A stretch of 64,000 nt of DNA from Photobacterium malacitanum (GTDB lineage: Bacteria > Pseudomonadota > Gammaproteobacteria > Enterobacterales > Vibrionaceae), in the NCBI RefSeq assembly GCF_900185615.1, contig NZ_FYAK01000007.1:62001-126000 (forward strand), read 5' to 3'. Under the pieces are notes generated by a model that had not been told where the DNA came from, did not search any database, and saw nothing but the letters and a program-made list of their open reading frames with translations. Positions 27,926 through 38,974 of the stretch are shown in pieces. The position numbers and the translations under genes are program-made. Position 1 is the first letter of the stretch; each line of letters starts with the position of its first letter.

Positions 27926-27954
27926 ACTATGCCCTTAATCTTAATCATTGTCAA
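27926..27954 (-). promoter_or_regulatory. rpsT: Putative sigma-70 promoter of rpsT
   Basis: On the minus strand TTGACA (27954-27949) and CATAGT (27931-27926) are spaced by 17 bases. It lies about 47 bases upstream of the TTG start. Confidence 0.6.
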
Positions 27955-28086
27955 ATGATTCGTGCAAATAACCGCCATACCAATCTAGTTGGCACTTGCG
28001 GATTAACACGGTTAATATGGCGGAAGATTTTACCAGTATTTCGAATCAGAAGTCACCTTTCTGAACATCTTTTATGAGGTTTTTTT

Positions 28087-29649
28087 GTGAGTAAGCGTCT
28101 TTTACGCTCTGGAATGATAGTTAGCGCCATGACTTTGGTGTCCCGCGTGCTTGGTTTGGTCCGAGATGTGGTCGTCGCTAACCTTATGGGAGCAGGGGCT
28201 GCGGCCGATGTTTTTTTCTTTGCCAACAAAATTCCCAACTTTTTACGTCGTCTTTTTGCAGAAGGCGCTTTTTCGCAAGCCTTTGTACCCGTACTAACGG
28301 AATATCATGCAGCTGGTGACGTAGATAAAACGCGATTATTGATTGCTCGTGCCGCTGGTACGTTAGGCGGTATCGTTACGATAGTAACTTTAGTCGGCGT
28401 ATTAGGGTCGGGAGTGGTAACGGCATTATTTGGTTTTGGTTGGTTCTGGGATTGGCTGCATGGCACTGCACCGGGGGCTGAAAAATTTGAACTGGCCAGC
28501 TTGTTACTGAAAATCACCTTTCCCTATTTGTGGTTTGTTACCTTTGTGGCGCTATCTGGTGCAATTTTAAACACGTTAGGTAAATTTGCGATTTCATCGT
28601 TTACGCCAGTGTTTCTTAATATTGCAATTATTGGTTGTGCGGTATTTGTGGCTCCTCATTTAGCTAAACCTGAAATTGGCTTAGCAATCGGTGTTTTCAT
28701 TGGTGGTTTAGTCCAATTTGGTTTTCAAATACCATTTTTATATCGTGAAGGCTATTTAGTACGGCCGCAATGGGGCTGGAATGACCCTGGTGTGACCAAA
28801 ATCCGTAAACTCATGCTTCCCGCTCTATTTGGCGTTTCAGTCACTCAAATCAATTTACTGCTTGATACTCTGATTGCGAGTTTTCTAATGACGGGCTCAA
28901 TCAGTTGGTTATATTATTCCGATCGTTTATTAGAATTTCCGTTAGGCCTGTTTGGCATCGCGATTGCGACCGTGATTTTACCGGCGTTATCACGTAAGCA
29001 TGTTGATAAATCCCCTGAACAGTTTTCGCATACTATGGATTGGGGGGTGCGAATGGTGCTGATTTTAGGCATTCCTGCAATGTTGGGGATGATCACTTTA
29101 GCCAAGCCAATGTTGATGGTGATGTTCATGCGAGGTGAGTTTGATCTGTATGACGTTAATCAAACCGCAATGTCGCTATGGGTGGTATCTGCGGGGCTAC
29201 TTAATTACATGTTGATTAAAGTATTTGCGCCAGGTTATTACGCTCGTCAAGATACCAAAACACCGGTAAAAATTGGTATTATTGCCATGGTGAGTAACAT
29301 GGTATTTAACGCTATTTTTGCTCCATTCTATGGTTACGTTGGTTTATCGATTGCGAGTGTATTATCGGCGTTGTTGAATGCTGGATTGCTATATCGAGGC
29401 TTACATAAGGGAAATATTTATCGCATTAGCCGTCAGACATTATTGTTTGTGTTGCGATTAGCAATTGCTGGTGTGGTGATGGTAGCGGGATTATTATGGT
29501 TCAGTCCAACCATAGAACAGTGGTTAGCATTCCATTTATTAGAACGAATGATATGGCTATTTGGCTTGATCCTCGGTGGTAGCGGGCTTTACCTGCTATG
29601 TGCGATTATTTTAGGTGTCCGTCCGCGCCATCTGCGTGCGGAAAGCTGA
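28087..29649 (+). CDS. murJ: Lipid II flippase MurJ
   Basis: Integral membrane protein of the MOP superfamily that moves lipid II, the peptidoglycan precursor, across the inner membrane. It was formerly called MviN. About fourteen hydrophobic segments fill the 520 residues. Family signatures include VSRVLGLVRDVVVA, the RRLFAEGAFSQAFVPVL loop (near residue 57), SWLYYSDRLLEFPLGLFG and APGYYARQDTKTPVKI. The start is GTG 28087 with GAGG upstream. It is upstream of ribF. It is essential in related bacteria. Confidence 0.96.
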   Translation: MSKRLLRSGMIVSAMTLVSRVLGLVRDVVVANLMGAGAAADVFFFANKIPNFLRRLFAEGAFSQAFVPVLTEYHAAGDVDKTRLLIARAAGTLGGIVTIVTLVGVLGSGVVTALFGFGWFWDWLHGTAPGAEKFELASLLLKITFPYLWFVTFVALSGAILNTLGKFAISSFTPVFLNIAIIGCAVFVAPHLAKPEIGLAIGVFIGGLVQFGFQIPFLYREGYLVRPQWGWNDPGVTKIRKLMLPALFGVSVTQINLLLDTLIASFLMTGSISWLYYSDRLLEFPLGLFGIAIATVILPALSRKHVDKSPEQFSHTMDWGVRMVLILGIPAMLGMITLAKPMLMVMFMRGEFDLYDVNQTAMSLWVVSAGLLNYMLIKVFAPGYYARQDTKTPVKIGIIAMVSNMVFNAIFAPFYGYVGLSIASVLSALLNAGLLYRGLHKGNIYRISRQTLLFVLRLAIAGVVMVAGLLWFSPTIEQWLAFHLLERMIWLFGLILGGSGLYLLCAIILGVRPRHLRAES

Positions 29650-29835
29650 TTGAAGCCGCTGAGTAGTATATAATTCATCTGTTTTACGCGACAAGGCGCT
29701 TTTCTACCGCTAATGGTGGTGAGTGGTTTGTCGTGGTTATTAAATTTTTGGCTGTTATTGGTCATCATATAAACAAGTAACCTGATTGTAGGATGAACGA
29801 ATAGCCTTATGAGTACTGACATAGTTAAATCACCT

Positions 29836-30798
29836 ATGGAACTAATTCGAGGTATACCCAATATTCAGCCATACCATCATGGTTGCGTGTTGACGATCGG
29901 TAATTTTGATGGCGTTCATCTTGGCCATCAAACCTTGCTTAAACAGGTGGTGGCGAAAGCACATTCAATGGGACTTGCCGCAACGGTGATGACATTTGAA
30001 CCACAACCACAAGAACTTTTTGCTGGTGATAAAGCGCCTGCAAGGTTAACCCGTTTTCGCGAGAAATATATAGAATTGAAAAAAGTCGGCATTGATCGAT
30101 TGTTGTGTGTTAATTTTAATCATCATTTTGCAGCCATGACTGCTGAATATTTCGTCGAATGCTTGTTGGTAAAGCAATTGGGTGTTAAATTTCTGGTTAT
30201 TGGTGATGACTTTCGTTTTGGTCAAGAGCGACGTGGTGATTTTGCGATGCTGGTGGCAGCTGGTAAGAAATACGGATTTGAAGTAATTAGTACGGCAAGT
30301 TTTTGTGTTTCACAGCAGCGAGTAAGCAGTACTGCAATTCGTCATGCGTTAGCGAATAATGAATTAGAACAAGTAGAACAAATGCTTGGTCGACCATACA
30401 GTATTCGTGGCCGTGTCTCACACGGAAGAAAATTAGGCCGTACTATCGGCTTTCCAACAGCGAATATTCCACTTAAACGTCGTGTAGCACCTGTTGCAGG
30501 GGTTTATGCGGTTGAAGTGTTGGGTATTACTGCTGCGCCCATTGCGGGGGTAGCGAATGTTGGCCACCGACCAACAGTACAAGGTGTACGACAACAACTT
30601 GAAGTTCACCTATTTGATTATCAAGCCGATCTTTATGGTCGCCAGCTTGAAGTCGTGTTGCGCCATAAATTGCGTGACGAACAAAAATTTGAATCATTCG
30701 ATGCGCTGAAACTACAAATCGAACGAGATGCTCAAGCAGCACGGGTGTGGCTGTCTGAGCGTAATAATGTCCAATTTCGCCCAAGTAACGGAATCTAG
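29836..30798 (+). CDS. ribF: Bifunctional riboflavin kinase / FAD synthetase
   Basis: Makes FMN from riboflavin and FAD from FMN. The N-terminal nucleotidyltransferase domain has [13 protein letters not shown] and the GDDFRFG and SSTAIR motifs. The C-terminal kinase domain starts near residue 180 with [12 protein letters not shown] and continues with GVYAVEV and [14 protein letters not shown] 29836 gives MELIRGI, aligned with the E. coli start MKLIRGI; ATG 29809 would add nine residues and neither has a strong ribosome binding site. From 29836 it has 320 residues. ileS begins five bases after its stop, as in other enteric and vibrio genomes. Confidence 0.94.
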   Translation: MELIRGIPNIQPYHHGCVLTIGNFDGVHLGHQTLLKQVVAKAHSMGLAATVMTFEPQPQELFAGDKAPARLTRFREKYIELKKVGIDRLLCVNFNHHFAAMTAEYFVECLLVKQLGVKFLVIGDDFRFGQERRGDFAMLVAAGKKYGFEVISTASFCVSQQRVSSTAIRHALANNELEQVEQMLGRPYSIRGRVSHGRKLGRTIGFPTANIPLKRRVAPVAGVYAVEVLGITAAPIAGVANVGHRPTVQGVRQQLEVHLFDYQADLYGRQLEVVLRHKLRDEQKFESFDALKLQIERDAQAARVWLSERNNVQFRPSNGI

Positions 30799-30803
30799 AA
30801 TCC

Positions 30804-33644
30804 ATGAGTGACTATAAAGATACCCTGAACCTGCCTGAAACAGGGTTTCCGATGCGAGGCAACCTAGCTCAACGTGAGCCAGCAATGCTTAAGCGTTGGT
30901 ATGATGAAGATCTTTACGGTGAAATTCGTAAAGCTAAGAAAGGTAAAAAATCTTTCGTATTACACGATGGCCCTCCTTACGCTAACGGTGATATTCACAT
31001 CGGTCACGCGTTAAACAAGATTCTTAAAGATATTATTATTAAATCAAAGACACTTTCTGGCTTTGATTCACCGTATATTCCTGGTTGGGATTGCCACGGT
31101 CTACCGATTGAATTAATGGTAGAAAAGAAATTTGGTAAACCAGGTCAAAAACTGACAGCTGCTGAGTTCCGCGAAAAATGTCGCGCATATGCTGCAGGTC
31201 AAGTTGAAGGTCAAAAAGAAAGTTTCATGCGTCTAGGTGTACTAGGCCAGTGGGACAAGCCATACCGCACTATGGATTTTGATACTGAAGCTAATATCAT
31301 TCGTGCATTAGGCAAAATTGCAGATAAAGATCATCTACTGAAAGGCTTTAAGCCTGTTCACTGGTGTACTGATTGTGGTTCAGCATTGGCTGAAGCAGAA
31401 GTGGAATACCAAGATAAAGTCTCGCTATCTATCGATGTTAAATTTAAAGCGGTAGATGAAGCTGCAGTCTTAGCGAAGTTCGGCTGTGTGGCTGATCAAG
31501 GCCAAGGCGATGTGTCGATTGTTATCTGGACAACCACACCATGGACAATGCCAGCTAACCGTGCAGTTGCTGTAAGCGCTGATCTTGAGTACGCATTAGT
31601 ACAAACGCCAGTCACTGACGCACATCCTCAACCACAACGTTTGATCGTAGCGGCTGAGCTTGTGAAAGAAGTGATGGGCCGTGTCGGCTTTGAAGAATCA
31701 GAAATTCTTGGTTTCTGTAAAGGTGATGCATTAGAGCTAATGCGCTTTAATCACCCATTCTACAGCTTTGATGTGCCTGTTGTGCTTGCTGATCACGTAA
31801 CAACAGAATCAGGTACTGGTTGTGTACACACTGCACCTGGCCACGGTCAAGAAGACTTCGTGGTTGGTCAAAAGTACAACCTAGAAATTGCTAACCCTGT
31901 TGGTAGCAACGGCGTTTACTTACCTGATACAGAGATCTTTGCCGGTCAACACGTATTTAAAGCTAACGAAGTGGTTGTAGATGTCTTACGTGAACACGGT
32001 TCATTGTTAAACTTCTCAAAAATCACGCACAGCTACCCACATTGCTGGCGCCATAAAACGCCAATTATTTTCCGTGCAACGCCACAGTGGTTTATCTCAA
32101 TGGAGAAAGCTGGTCTGCGTGCAAAAGCATTAGGAGAAATCAAAAGCGTACAATGGATGCCTGAATGGGGTCAAAGCCGTATCGAAGGTATGGTTGAAGG
32201 ACGTCCTGAGTGGTGTATCTCACGTCAACGTACTTGGGGTGTGCCAATTGCACTGTTTATCCATAAAGAAACGCAAGAGCTTCACCCACAAACATCTGAG
32301 CTAATTGAAAAAGTAGCACAGCTTGTTGAGCAAAAGGGTATTCAAGCGTGGTGGGATCTAGAGTTGACTGACGTAATGAGCGCAGAAGACGCTGCTAATT
32401 ACGAGAAAGTACTAGATACATTAGACGTATGGTTTGACTCAGGTGTTACTCACTTCTCTGTGGTTGATAGTCGCCCAGAGTTCAACGGCCATTCAGCAGA
32501 TCTTTACCTTGAAGGTTCAGACCAGCATCGTGGTTGGTTCCAGTCTTCATTGATTTCATCGGTAGCGATGAAAGACAAAGCCCCGTATAAGCAAGTGTTA
32601 ACACACGGCTTCGTGGTTGACGGTCAAGGCCGTAAAATGTCGAAATCAGTCGGTAACGTGGTTGCGCCTAAAGATGTGACTAACAAGCTTGGCGCAGATA
32701 TTCTCCGTCTATGGGTTGCATCAACTGATTACACTGGTGAAGTTGCCGTATCTGATGAGATCCTAAAGCGTTCAGCTGATGCGTACCGTCGTATTCGTAA
32801 CACTGCACGTTTCTTCCTAGCAAACTTAAATGGCTTTAACCCAGAAACAGATTGTGTGCCAGTTGATGAAATGGTAGCGCTTGATCGTTGGGCTGTAGGT
32901 CGTGCAATGGCAGCTCAAGAAGAGATCATTAAGGCATACGAAGACTACAACCTACACACAGTAACTCAACGTTTAATGCAGTTCTGTTCAGTTGAAATGG
33001 GCTCTTTCTACTTAGATGTTATTAAAGACCGTCAGTACACAGCAAAACGTGGCAGTCATGCACAACGTAGCTGTCAAACTGCGCTTTACTACATTGTAGA
33101 AGCGCTTGTGCGTTGGATGGCACCTATCATGTCATTCACTGCCGATGAAATCTGGAACGAAATGCCAGGTAAGCGTGATCAATTCGTGTTTACTGGTGAA
33201 TGGTTCGATGGTTTATTTGGTCTAGCTGAAAACGAAGAACTAAATAACGAATTCTGGGCTGAAATTCAGCAAGTTCGTGGTGCCGTGAACAAGTTACTTG
33301 AAACAGCACGTAGCGAAAAAGTTATCGGTGGTTCACTACAAGCTGAAGTAACGCTTGCAGCGAACGCAGAGCTTGCCGCTAAACTGAACAAGCTAGAAGA
33401 CGAACTACGTTTTGTATTGCTAACATCAAAAGCACAAGTTGTGGTTGCAGATAGCAAGCCAGAAGGCGCACAAGAAACAGATATCGAAGGATTATTTGTA
33501 ACGGTGAATGCATCAGAAGCGGCGAAATGTGAGCGTTGTTGGCACCATGTTGCTGATGTTGGCACAATTGCTGGACACGAAGAAGTGTGTGGTCGTTGTG
33601 CAACCAACATCGATGGCGACGGCGAAGAGCGTAAATTTGCCTAA
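30804..33644 (+). CDS. ileS: Isoleucyl-tRNA synthetase
   Basis: Class I synthetase that charges tRNA-Ile and edits misactivated valine. The HIGH motif is in [15 protein letters not shown] (about residue 58-72). The editing domain lies around [14 protein letters not shown] and [12 protein letters not shown]. The KMSKS loop is in [10 protein letters not shown]. The C-terminal zinc-binding site has the CERC and CGRC pairs. It has 946 residues, the normal bacterial type. Its stop overlaps the lspA ATG by one base (TAATG), showing translational coupling. Confidence 0.97.
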   Translation: MSDYKDTLNLPETGFPMRGNLAQREPAMLKRWYDEDLYGEIRKAKKGKKSFVLHDGPPYANGDIHIGHALNKILKDIIIKSKTLSGFDSPYIPGWDCHGLPIELMVEKKFGKPGQKLTAAEFREKCRAYAAGQVEGQKESFMRLGVLGQWDKPYRTMDFDTEANIIRALGKIADKDHLLKGFKPVHWCTDCGSALAEAEVEYQDKVSLSIDVKFKAVDEAAVLAKFGCVADQGQGDVSIVIWTTTPWTMPANRAVAVSADLEYALVQTPVTDAHPQPQRLIVAAELVKEVMGRVGFEESEILGFCKGDALELMRFNHPFYSFDVPVVLADHVTTESGTGCVHTAPGHGQEDFVVGQKYNLEIANPVGSNGVYLPDTEIFAGQHVFKANEVVVDVLREHGSLLNFSKITHSYPHCWRHKTPIIFRATPQWFISMEKAGLRAKALGEIKSVQWMPEWGQSRIEGMVEGRPEWCISRQRTWGVPIALFIHKETQELHPQTSELIEKVAQLVEQKGIQAWWDLELTDVMSAEDAANYEKVLDTLDVWFDSGVTHFSVVDSRPEFNGHSADLYLEGSDQHRGWFQSSLISSVAMKDKAPYKQVLTHGFVVDGQGRKMSKSVGNVVAPKDVTNKLGADILRLWVASTDYTGEVAVSDEILKRSADAYRRIRNTARFFLANLNGFNPETDCVPVDEMVALDRWAVGRAMAAQEEIIKAYEDYNLHTVTQRLMQFCSVEMGSFYLDVIKDRQYTAKRGSHAQRSCQTALYYIVEALVRWMAPIMSFTADEIWNEMPGKRDQFVFTGEWFDGLFGLAENEELNNEFWAEIQQVRGAVNKLLETARSEKVIGGSLQAEVTLAANAELAAKLNKLEDELRFVLLTSKAQVVVADSKPEGAQETDIEGLFVTVNASEAAKCERCWHHVADVGTIAGHEEVCGRCATNIDGDGEERKFA

Positions 33645-34168
33645 TGACTAGTTCAGCACCTCAGCAGCCGCTAACGCTTAAACAATCGGGTATTCGCTGG
33701 TTATGGCTAGCGATTCTGGTATTTATTATCGACAATGGCTCTAAGCTATTGGTGATGGACACGATGGGCTATGGCTGGCCAAACCGGATTGAAATCACAC
33801 CGTTTTTTAATTTACTGTATGTGCACAATACCGGTGCTGCATTTAGTTTTTTAAGTAGTGCGGGTGGTTGGCAACGATGGTTATTTGCAGCGATTGCCTT
33901 TGGTGTTTGTGGCTTATTAGCAGTGTGGATGCGTCGTACACCTGCAACCAATAAAATGGCCAACATTGCGTATGCGCTGATTATTGGTGGTGCGTTAGGT
34001 AATCTTTTTGATCGCCTATACCACGGCTTTGTGGTCGATTTTCTTGATTTTTACTACGGTAATTATCATTGGCCGGCATTTAACATTGCTGACTCAGCCA
34101 TTTGTTTAGGGGCTGCATTGTTGATTCTTGATGGTTTTCGAGCCGATAAAGTCGCGAAAGCGCACTAA
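33644..34168 (+). CDS. lspA: Lipoprotein signal peptidase II (first copy)
   Basis: Aspartyl protease in the inner membrane that cleaves signal peptides from prolipoproteins after Lgt modifies the Cys. There are four hydrophobic segments. Conserved blocks are [41 protein letters not shown] and [10 protein letters not shown]; the two catalytic Asp lie in VVDFLDF and NIADSAIC. It has 174 residues against 164 in E. coli. The ATG overlaps the ileS stop, so this is the ancestral copy of the ribF-ileS-lspA operon. A terminator and then a second lspA follow. Confidence 0.97.
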   Translation: MTSSAPQQPLTLKQSGIRWLWLAILVFIIDNGSKLLVMDTMGYGWPNRIEITPFFNLLYVHNTGAAFSFLSSAGGWQRWLFAAIAFGVCGLLAVWMRRTPATNKMANIAYALIIGGALGNLFDRLYHGFVVDFLDFYYGNYHWPAFNIADSAICLGAALLILDGFRADKVAKAH

Positions 34169-34190
34169 ACATTGATAGGTTATTAAAATA

Positions 34191-34227
34191 AAACGCTGCC
34201 TGTGATTACAGGTGGCGTTTTTTTTTA
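34191..34227 (+). terminator. Terminator between the two lspA genes
   Basis: A 13-bp stem including two G-T pairs (AAACGCTGCCTGT with ACAGGTGGCGTTT), a GATT loop and a long T run. It cuts the second lspA off from the ribF-ileS-lspA transcript. Confidence 0.85.
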
Positions 34228-34326
34228 ATTATTAATTGGCGATGTTTATGTTTGACTTCAATAAGACTTAACTTTCAATGGCAGTCGTTATACTGGATAG
34301 CAAATGGTGTGCTGAGGAGTATGTAA

Positions 34327-34845
34327 ATGGCAAAAGTAGGATTAGATGCAAAATTTGAACAACGATCAGGCTTACGTTGGCTTTGGGTCGCAATGATTGT
34401 GTTCATAGTGGATTATCTAAGTAAAATTATCATTATGGGTACCATGGCCGCCAATGGAGAAAAACCGATAGCAGTACTGCCATTTATGAATCTTTATTAC
34501 GTCCATAATACTGGCGCGGCATTTAGCTTTTTAAGTACTGAAGGTGGTTGGCAACGGTGGTTATTTGCCTTAATTGCCGTGGTGGTATGTGGTTTTTTAA
34601 GCTATCAAATGCGTCAGGCTTCGATTACTAAAACAGCACATAATATTGGTTGTGCATTAATTATTGGAGGTGCTCTGGGTAATCTTTTTGATCGAATACA
34701 TTATGGCTTTGTAATTGATTTTTTTGATTTTTATTATAAGAATCACCATTTTGCCATTTTTAATATTGCTGATGTTGCTATTTGTTGCGGTGCAATATTG
34801 TATCTATTGAGTAGTGTTAGTCAGTCTCGAGTAGATTTAAAATAG
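34327..34845 (+). CDS. Second lipoprotein signal peptidase II (tandem paralogue)
   Basis: A 172-residue protein clearly homologous to the preceding lspA, with roughly sixty percent identity by eye. All family blocks are kept: [41 protein letters not shown] and IFNIADVAIC, including both catalytic Asp. It is therefore likely active and not a pseudogene. GAGGAG lies upstream of the ATG. The gene looks more AT-rich than the first copy and has its own 100-base leader after a terminator, so it probably has its own promoter. A second lspA beside the normal one is unusual; elsewhere extra copies have been linked to resistance to LspA inhibitors. Its role here is unknown. Confidence 0.92.
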   Translation: MAKVGLDAKFEQRSGLRWLWVAMIVFIVDYLSKIIIMGTMAANGEKPIAVLPFMNLYYVHNTGAAFSFLSTEGGWQRWLFALIAVVVCGFLSYQMRQASITKTAHNIGCALIIGGALGNLFDRIHYGFVIDFFDFYYKNHHFAIFNIADVAICCGAILYLLSSVSQSRVDLK

Positions 34846-34945
34846 CGCCAAAGTTATTAGATGGACTAAAAACCTTAGTTAGCATGCGTTGATACCCGTG
34901 GCACTTTGTTGTTAAATAGTCGTAATCAAGAATAGGGATAAATAT

Positions 34946-35380
34946 ATGTCGGTGATCAAGGATAACAGTGAAGTGCTAATGCATTTTGCAATTAAATTAG
35001 CGGATGGAACTGTCGCTGAATCAACGTTTGCTAATGCTAAGCCAGTGATATTTCGCATGGGTGATGGCAGCCTCACTGCTAACTTTGAAAAATGTTTATT
35101 AGGATTAACCGTCGGGCAGAAGTCTAGCTTTGATTTAGCGCCTGAAGATGCTTTTGGTCCTTCGAACCCAAATAATATTCATCATGTCGAACTGAGTAAG
35201 TTTAGCGCAGAAACGCCAGCTGAAGTTGGCCGCATTATTGCCTTCACAGGTCCTGATGGACATGATATTCCCGGTATAATTACCCAAGTAATGGGTGAGT
35301 CAGTGACCGTTGACTTTAATCATCCATTAGCAGGTAAGACAGTCACCTTTGAGGTTGAAGTTGTCTCCATTGAACGTTAA
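34946..35380 (+). CDS. fkpB: FKBP-type peptidyl-prolyl isomerase FkpB (SlpA)
   Basis: Small SlyD-like prolyl isomerase and chaperone of the cytoplasm. It shows the split FKBP domain with the N-terminal MHFAIKLADGTVAEST, the LLGLTVGQKSSFDLAPEDAFGP loop leading into the insert-in-flap domain, and the closing VDFNHPLAGKTVTFEVEVVSI. It has 144 residues against 149 in E. coli. AGGGA precedes the ATG. ispH follows after 12 bases, matching the E. coli lspA-fkpB-ispH order apart from the inserted lspA copy. Confidence 0.95.
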   Translation: MSVIKDNSEVLMHFAIKLADGTVAESTFANAKPVIFRMGDGSLTANFEKCLLGLTVGQKSSFDLAPEDAFGPSNPNNIHHVELSKFSAETPAEVGRIIAFTGPDGHDIPGIITQVMGESVTVDFNHPLAGKTVTFEVEVVSIER

Positions 35381-35392
35381 GAGCCATAATTG

Positions 35393-36337
35393 ATGAAAAT
35401 ATTACTCGCAAATCCACGGGGTTTTTGTGCTGGTGTTGATCGTGCGATTAGCATTGTTGAGCGTGCACTAGCAATGTATCAGCCACCTATTTATGTACGT
35501 CATGAAGTAGTACACAACCGCTTTGTTGTCGAAGGACTTAAACAGCGTGGGGCTATTTTTGTTGAGGAATTAAGTGAAGTACCTGACGATAATATCGTTA
35601 TTTTCTCGGCGCATGGGGTATCACAAGCGGTTAGAAATGAAGCCAAAGCACGACAGTTAACCGTGTTTGATGCTACCTGCCCATTGGTAACCAAAGTACA
35701 CATGGAAGTCGCTCGAGCTAGTCGTAAAGCGATGGAAGTGGTGTTGATTGGTCATGCGGGTCATCCTGAAGTAGAAGGAACCATGGGTCAATATGCCAAC
35801 CAAGAGGGTGGAATGTACTTGGTTGAGAAACCGCAAGACGTCGACGCTTTAGTGGTAAAAGATCCATCAAATCTACATTTTGTAAGTCAAACTACGTTAT
35901 CTGTCGATGAAACTGCCGATGTTATTGATCGTCTGCGGCAGGTATTCCCTGACATTCAAGGGCCACGTAAAGATGATATTTGTTATGCGACCCAAAATCG
36001 TCAAGATGCAGTGCGTGAAATGGCTGAAACGGTTGATGTCATGATTGTGGTCGGCTCTAAAAATTCATCAAATTCAAATCGCTTACGTGAGCTTGCCGAA
36101 AAACTTGGCACGCCGGGTTATTTAACCGATAGTGCAGAAGATATTGATCCACTATGGCTTGCAGGTAAAACTGTCGTTGGAGTTACAGCTGGAGCGTCAG
36201 CGCCTGAAGCGTTAGTCAATCAAATTATTAGCCGCATTAAGCTGCTAACCAATACTACAGATGTTGAAGAATTATCCGGACGTGAAGAAAACATGTTCTT
36301 TGAAGTGCCGAAAGAGTTACAAGTAAAAAATATTTAA
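35393..36337 (+). CDS. ispH: 4-hydroxy-3-methylbut-2-enyl diphosphate reductase
   Basis: Last step of the MEP isoprenoid pathway, giving IPP and DMAPP, with a [4Fe-4S] cluster. The three cluster Cys lie in [12 protein letters not shown] (Cys12), [10 protein letters not shown] and DDICYAT. The conserved HEVVHN and [11 protein letters not shown] carry the substrate-binding His, and [13 protein letters not shown] is also intact. The start is ATG 35393; TTG 35390 just before it is less likely. It has 314 residues. It is probably cotranscribed with fkpB and ends at a clear terminator. Confidence 0.97.
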   Translation: MKILLANPRGFCAGVDRAISIVERALAMYQPPIYVRHEVVHNRFVVEGLKQRGAIFVEELSEVPDDNIVIFSAHGVSQAVRNEAKARQLTVFDATCPLVTKVHMEVARASRKAMEVVLIGHAGHPEVEGTMGQYANQEGGMYLVEKPQDVDALVVKDPSNLHFVSQTTLSVDETADVIDRLRQVFPDIQGPRKDDICYATQNRQDAVREMAETVDVMIVVGSKNSSNSNRLRELAEKLGTPGYLTDSAEDIDPLWLAGKTVVGVTAGASAPEALVNQIISRIKLLTNTTDVEELSGREENMFFEVPKELQVKNI

Positions 36338-36362
36338 GCCAATGTTTGTTTGTGATTGATGA

Positions 36363-36389
36363 GCCTCAGTGAAAACTGGGGCTTTTTTT
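36363..36389 (+). terminator. Terminator after ispH
   Basis: An 8-bp stem with one G-T pair (GCCTCAGT with ACTGGGGC), a GAAA tetraloop and a T run. Confidence 0.88.
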
Positions 36390-36417
36390 ATCATAGTCAA
36401 CAAGCTACAGTGGATAG

Positions 36418-37266
<849 letters not shown>

Positions 37267-37285
37267 ACTGAGCTCTTTCTCCTTT

Positions 37286-37313
37286 AAAACCTGCTATTGA
37301 GCAGGTTTTTTTA
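37286..37313 (+). terminator. Terminator after dapB
   Basis: A stem of AAAACCTGCT with AGCAGGTTTT around a short loop, then a run of T. Confidence 0.88.
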
Positions 37314-37818
37314 TAACTGATGATAATGTTAGTTTTGTTTTTATTCATATTCGTGGGTATTTTGTGCATAGATTAAGTGGACTGTTTTAATACAACTCAA
37401 GCATGAGGGAAGCCGCTTAAAAACATGGTATTTGGTGTTAGTTATATCAATCTAATACTATTTTTCTTTAAATGTTGTTATTTTTGTATGTAAAGTCGAT
37501 TTATTTTATCGTTTGCGCATTGTTTTTAATTTTGTTAATGGGTTTGTTACTTTGGCAATCGATTACATTTTAACTTACGTTATTCAATAGTCCTAAAGAT
37601 GTAATTAAAGTTGTTGTTTTCAGTCTTTGGTGCAAAAAAGAGTGCTTGGTCGTGATTTTCTAAATTTAATTACAGTTAAATGTTGACAGTTTGCTAACTG
37701 ATCCATAGAATTTGCGCAATTTGTCAAAAATCAGTAGTTGAAGGTTTTTGGCGTTAAATGGAATGGGTAGTTGCAAATATATCTGTTTTAATTGCATTTT
37801 TATTTTTTGGAGGTTGTC
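37314..37818 (+). other. Long carAB upstream region
   Basis: About 500 AT-rich bases between dapB and carA without an ORF. It contains the promoter listed at 37683. In E. coli carAB has two promoters controlled by pyrimidines, purines and arginine; I could not pick out arginine boxes or a PurR site by eye. Upstream of the promoter nothing else is recognised. Confidence 0.5.
37683..37711 (+). promoter_or_regulatory. carA: Putative sigma-70 promoter of carAB
   Basis: TTGACA at 37683-37688 and TAGAAT at 37706-37711, spaced by exactly 17 bases. It lies about 110 bases before the carA start. Confidence 0.7.
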
Positions 37819-38958
37819 TTGAGCAAATCTGCGCTGTTAGTCCTTGAAGATGGGACAGTGTTCCGCGGCGTGTCCATTGGGGCAGATGGTTCGGCTGTTG
37901 GTGAAGTTGTTTTTAATACCTCGATGACGGGGTACCAGGAAATTCTCACTGACCCCTCTTACTCGCAACAGATCGTTACTCTTACTTATCCTCATATTGG
38001 CAACACTGGTACTAATACCGAAGACGAAGAATCAACAGCAATTCATGCTCAAGGTTTGGTTATTCGTGATCTTCCTCTTATTGCTTCTAACTTCCGCTCT
38101 GAACAAACCCTTTCTGACTACCTTAAATCACAAAATATTGTTGGCATCGCTGATATTGATACGCGTAAGTTAACTCGTATTTTACGTGAGAAAGGTGCTC
38201 AAAATGGTTGCATCATTGCGGGTAATGACCTTGATGAGACAGCTGCACTAGCTCAAGCTAAAGCATTCCCTGGTCTTAAAGGTATGGACTTAGCAAAAGA
38301 AGTGACTACGGCTGAAACTTATAGCTGGAAGCAAGGTTCATGGACATTAACGGGCGGTTTACCGGCAGCAAAAGATGACAGTGAACTACCGTACCATGTT
38401 GTTGCATACGATTTTGGTGCTAAGCGCAATATCCTACGTATGCTGGTTGACCGCGGTTGTCGTCTAACGGTAGTACCGGCGCAAACGTCAGCAGAAGAAG
38501 TCTTAGCATTAAATCCAAATGGTGTTTTCTTATCAAATGGTCCTGGTGATCCAGCGCCATGTACTTATGCGATTGAAGCAACGAAAGTATTTTTAGACAA
38601 AGGGTTACCAATTTTTGGTATCTGTCTTGGTCACCAAATTCTGGCATTGGCTAGCGGTGCACAAACAGTGAAAATGAAATTTGGTCACCACGGTGCTAAC
38701 CACCCAGTAAAAGATCTTGAGCGTGATGTGGTAATGATCACTAGCCAAAACCACGGTTTTGCCGCTGATGAAGCAACCTTACCTGATAATCTACGTGCAA
38801 CCCATAAATCCCTGTTTGATGGCTCTCTACAAGGTATCCATCGTACCGACAAGCCAGCATTTAGTTTCCAAGGCCACCCAGAAGCGAGCCCTGGTCCACA
38901 TGATGCAGCACCACTATTTGATCATTTCATCGAACTAATCAAGAAACACAGCGCCTAA
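37819..38958 (+). CDS. carA: Carbamoyl-phosphate synthase small subunit
   Basis: Glutamine amidotransferase subunit that feeds ammonia to CarB for carbamoyl phosphate, the precursor of pyrimidines and arginine. The class I glutaminase triad is visible: Cys in GICLGHQ, His in [11 protein letters not shown] and the Glu that follows. The N-terminal domain matches E. coli from [15 protein letters not shown] onward. The start is TTG 37819, with a perfect GGAGG five bases upstream; the nine codons before it come from an earlier TTG. It has 379 residues. carB begins 16 bases after its stop. Confidence 0.96.
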   Translation: MSKSALLVLEDGTVFRGVSIGADGSAVGEVVFNTSMTGYQEILTDPSYSQQIVTLTYPHIGNTGTNTEDEESTAIHAQGLVIRDLPLIASNFRSEQTLSDYLKSQNIVGIADIDTRKLTRILREKGAQNGCIIAGNDLDETAALAQAKAFPGLKGMDLAKEVTTAETYSWKQGSWTLTGGLPAAKDDSELPYHVVAYDFGAKRNILRMLVDRGCRLTVVPAQTSAEEVLALNPNGVFLSNGPGDPAPCTYAIEATKVFLDKGLPIFGICLGHQILALASGAQTVKMKFGHHGANHPVKDLERDVVMITSQNHGFAADEATLPDNLRATHKSLFDGSLQGIHRTDKPAFSFQGHPEASPGPHDAAPLFDHFIELIKKHSA

Positions 38959-38974
38959 ACTGGGAGTAGTAAAA

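Noticed and set aside
34327-34845. Second lspA as a decayed pseudogene
   Set aside because: The frame is complete, all family motifs and both catalytic Asp are kept, and it has its own ribosome binding site.
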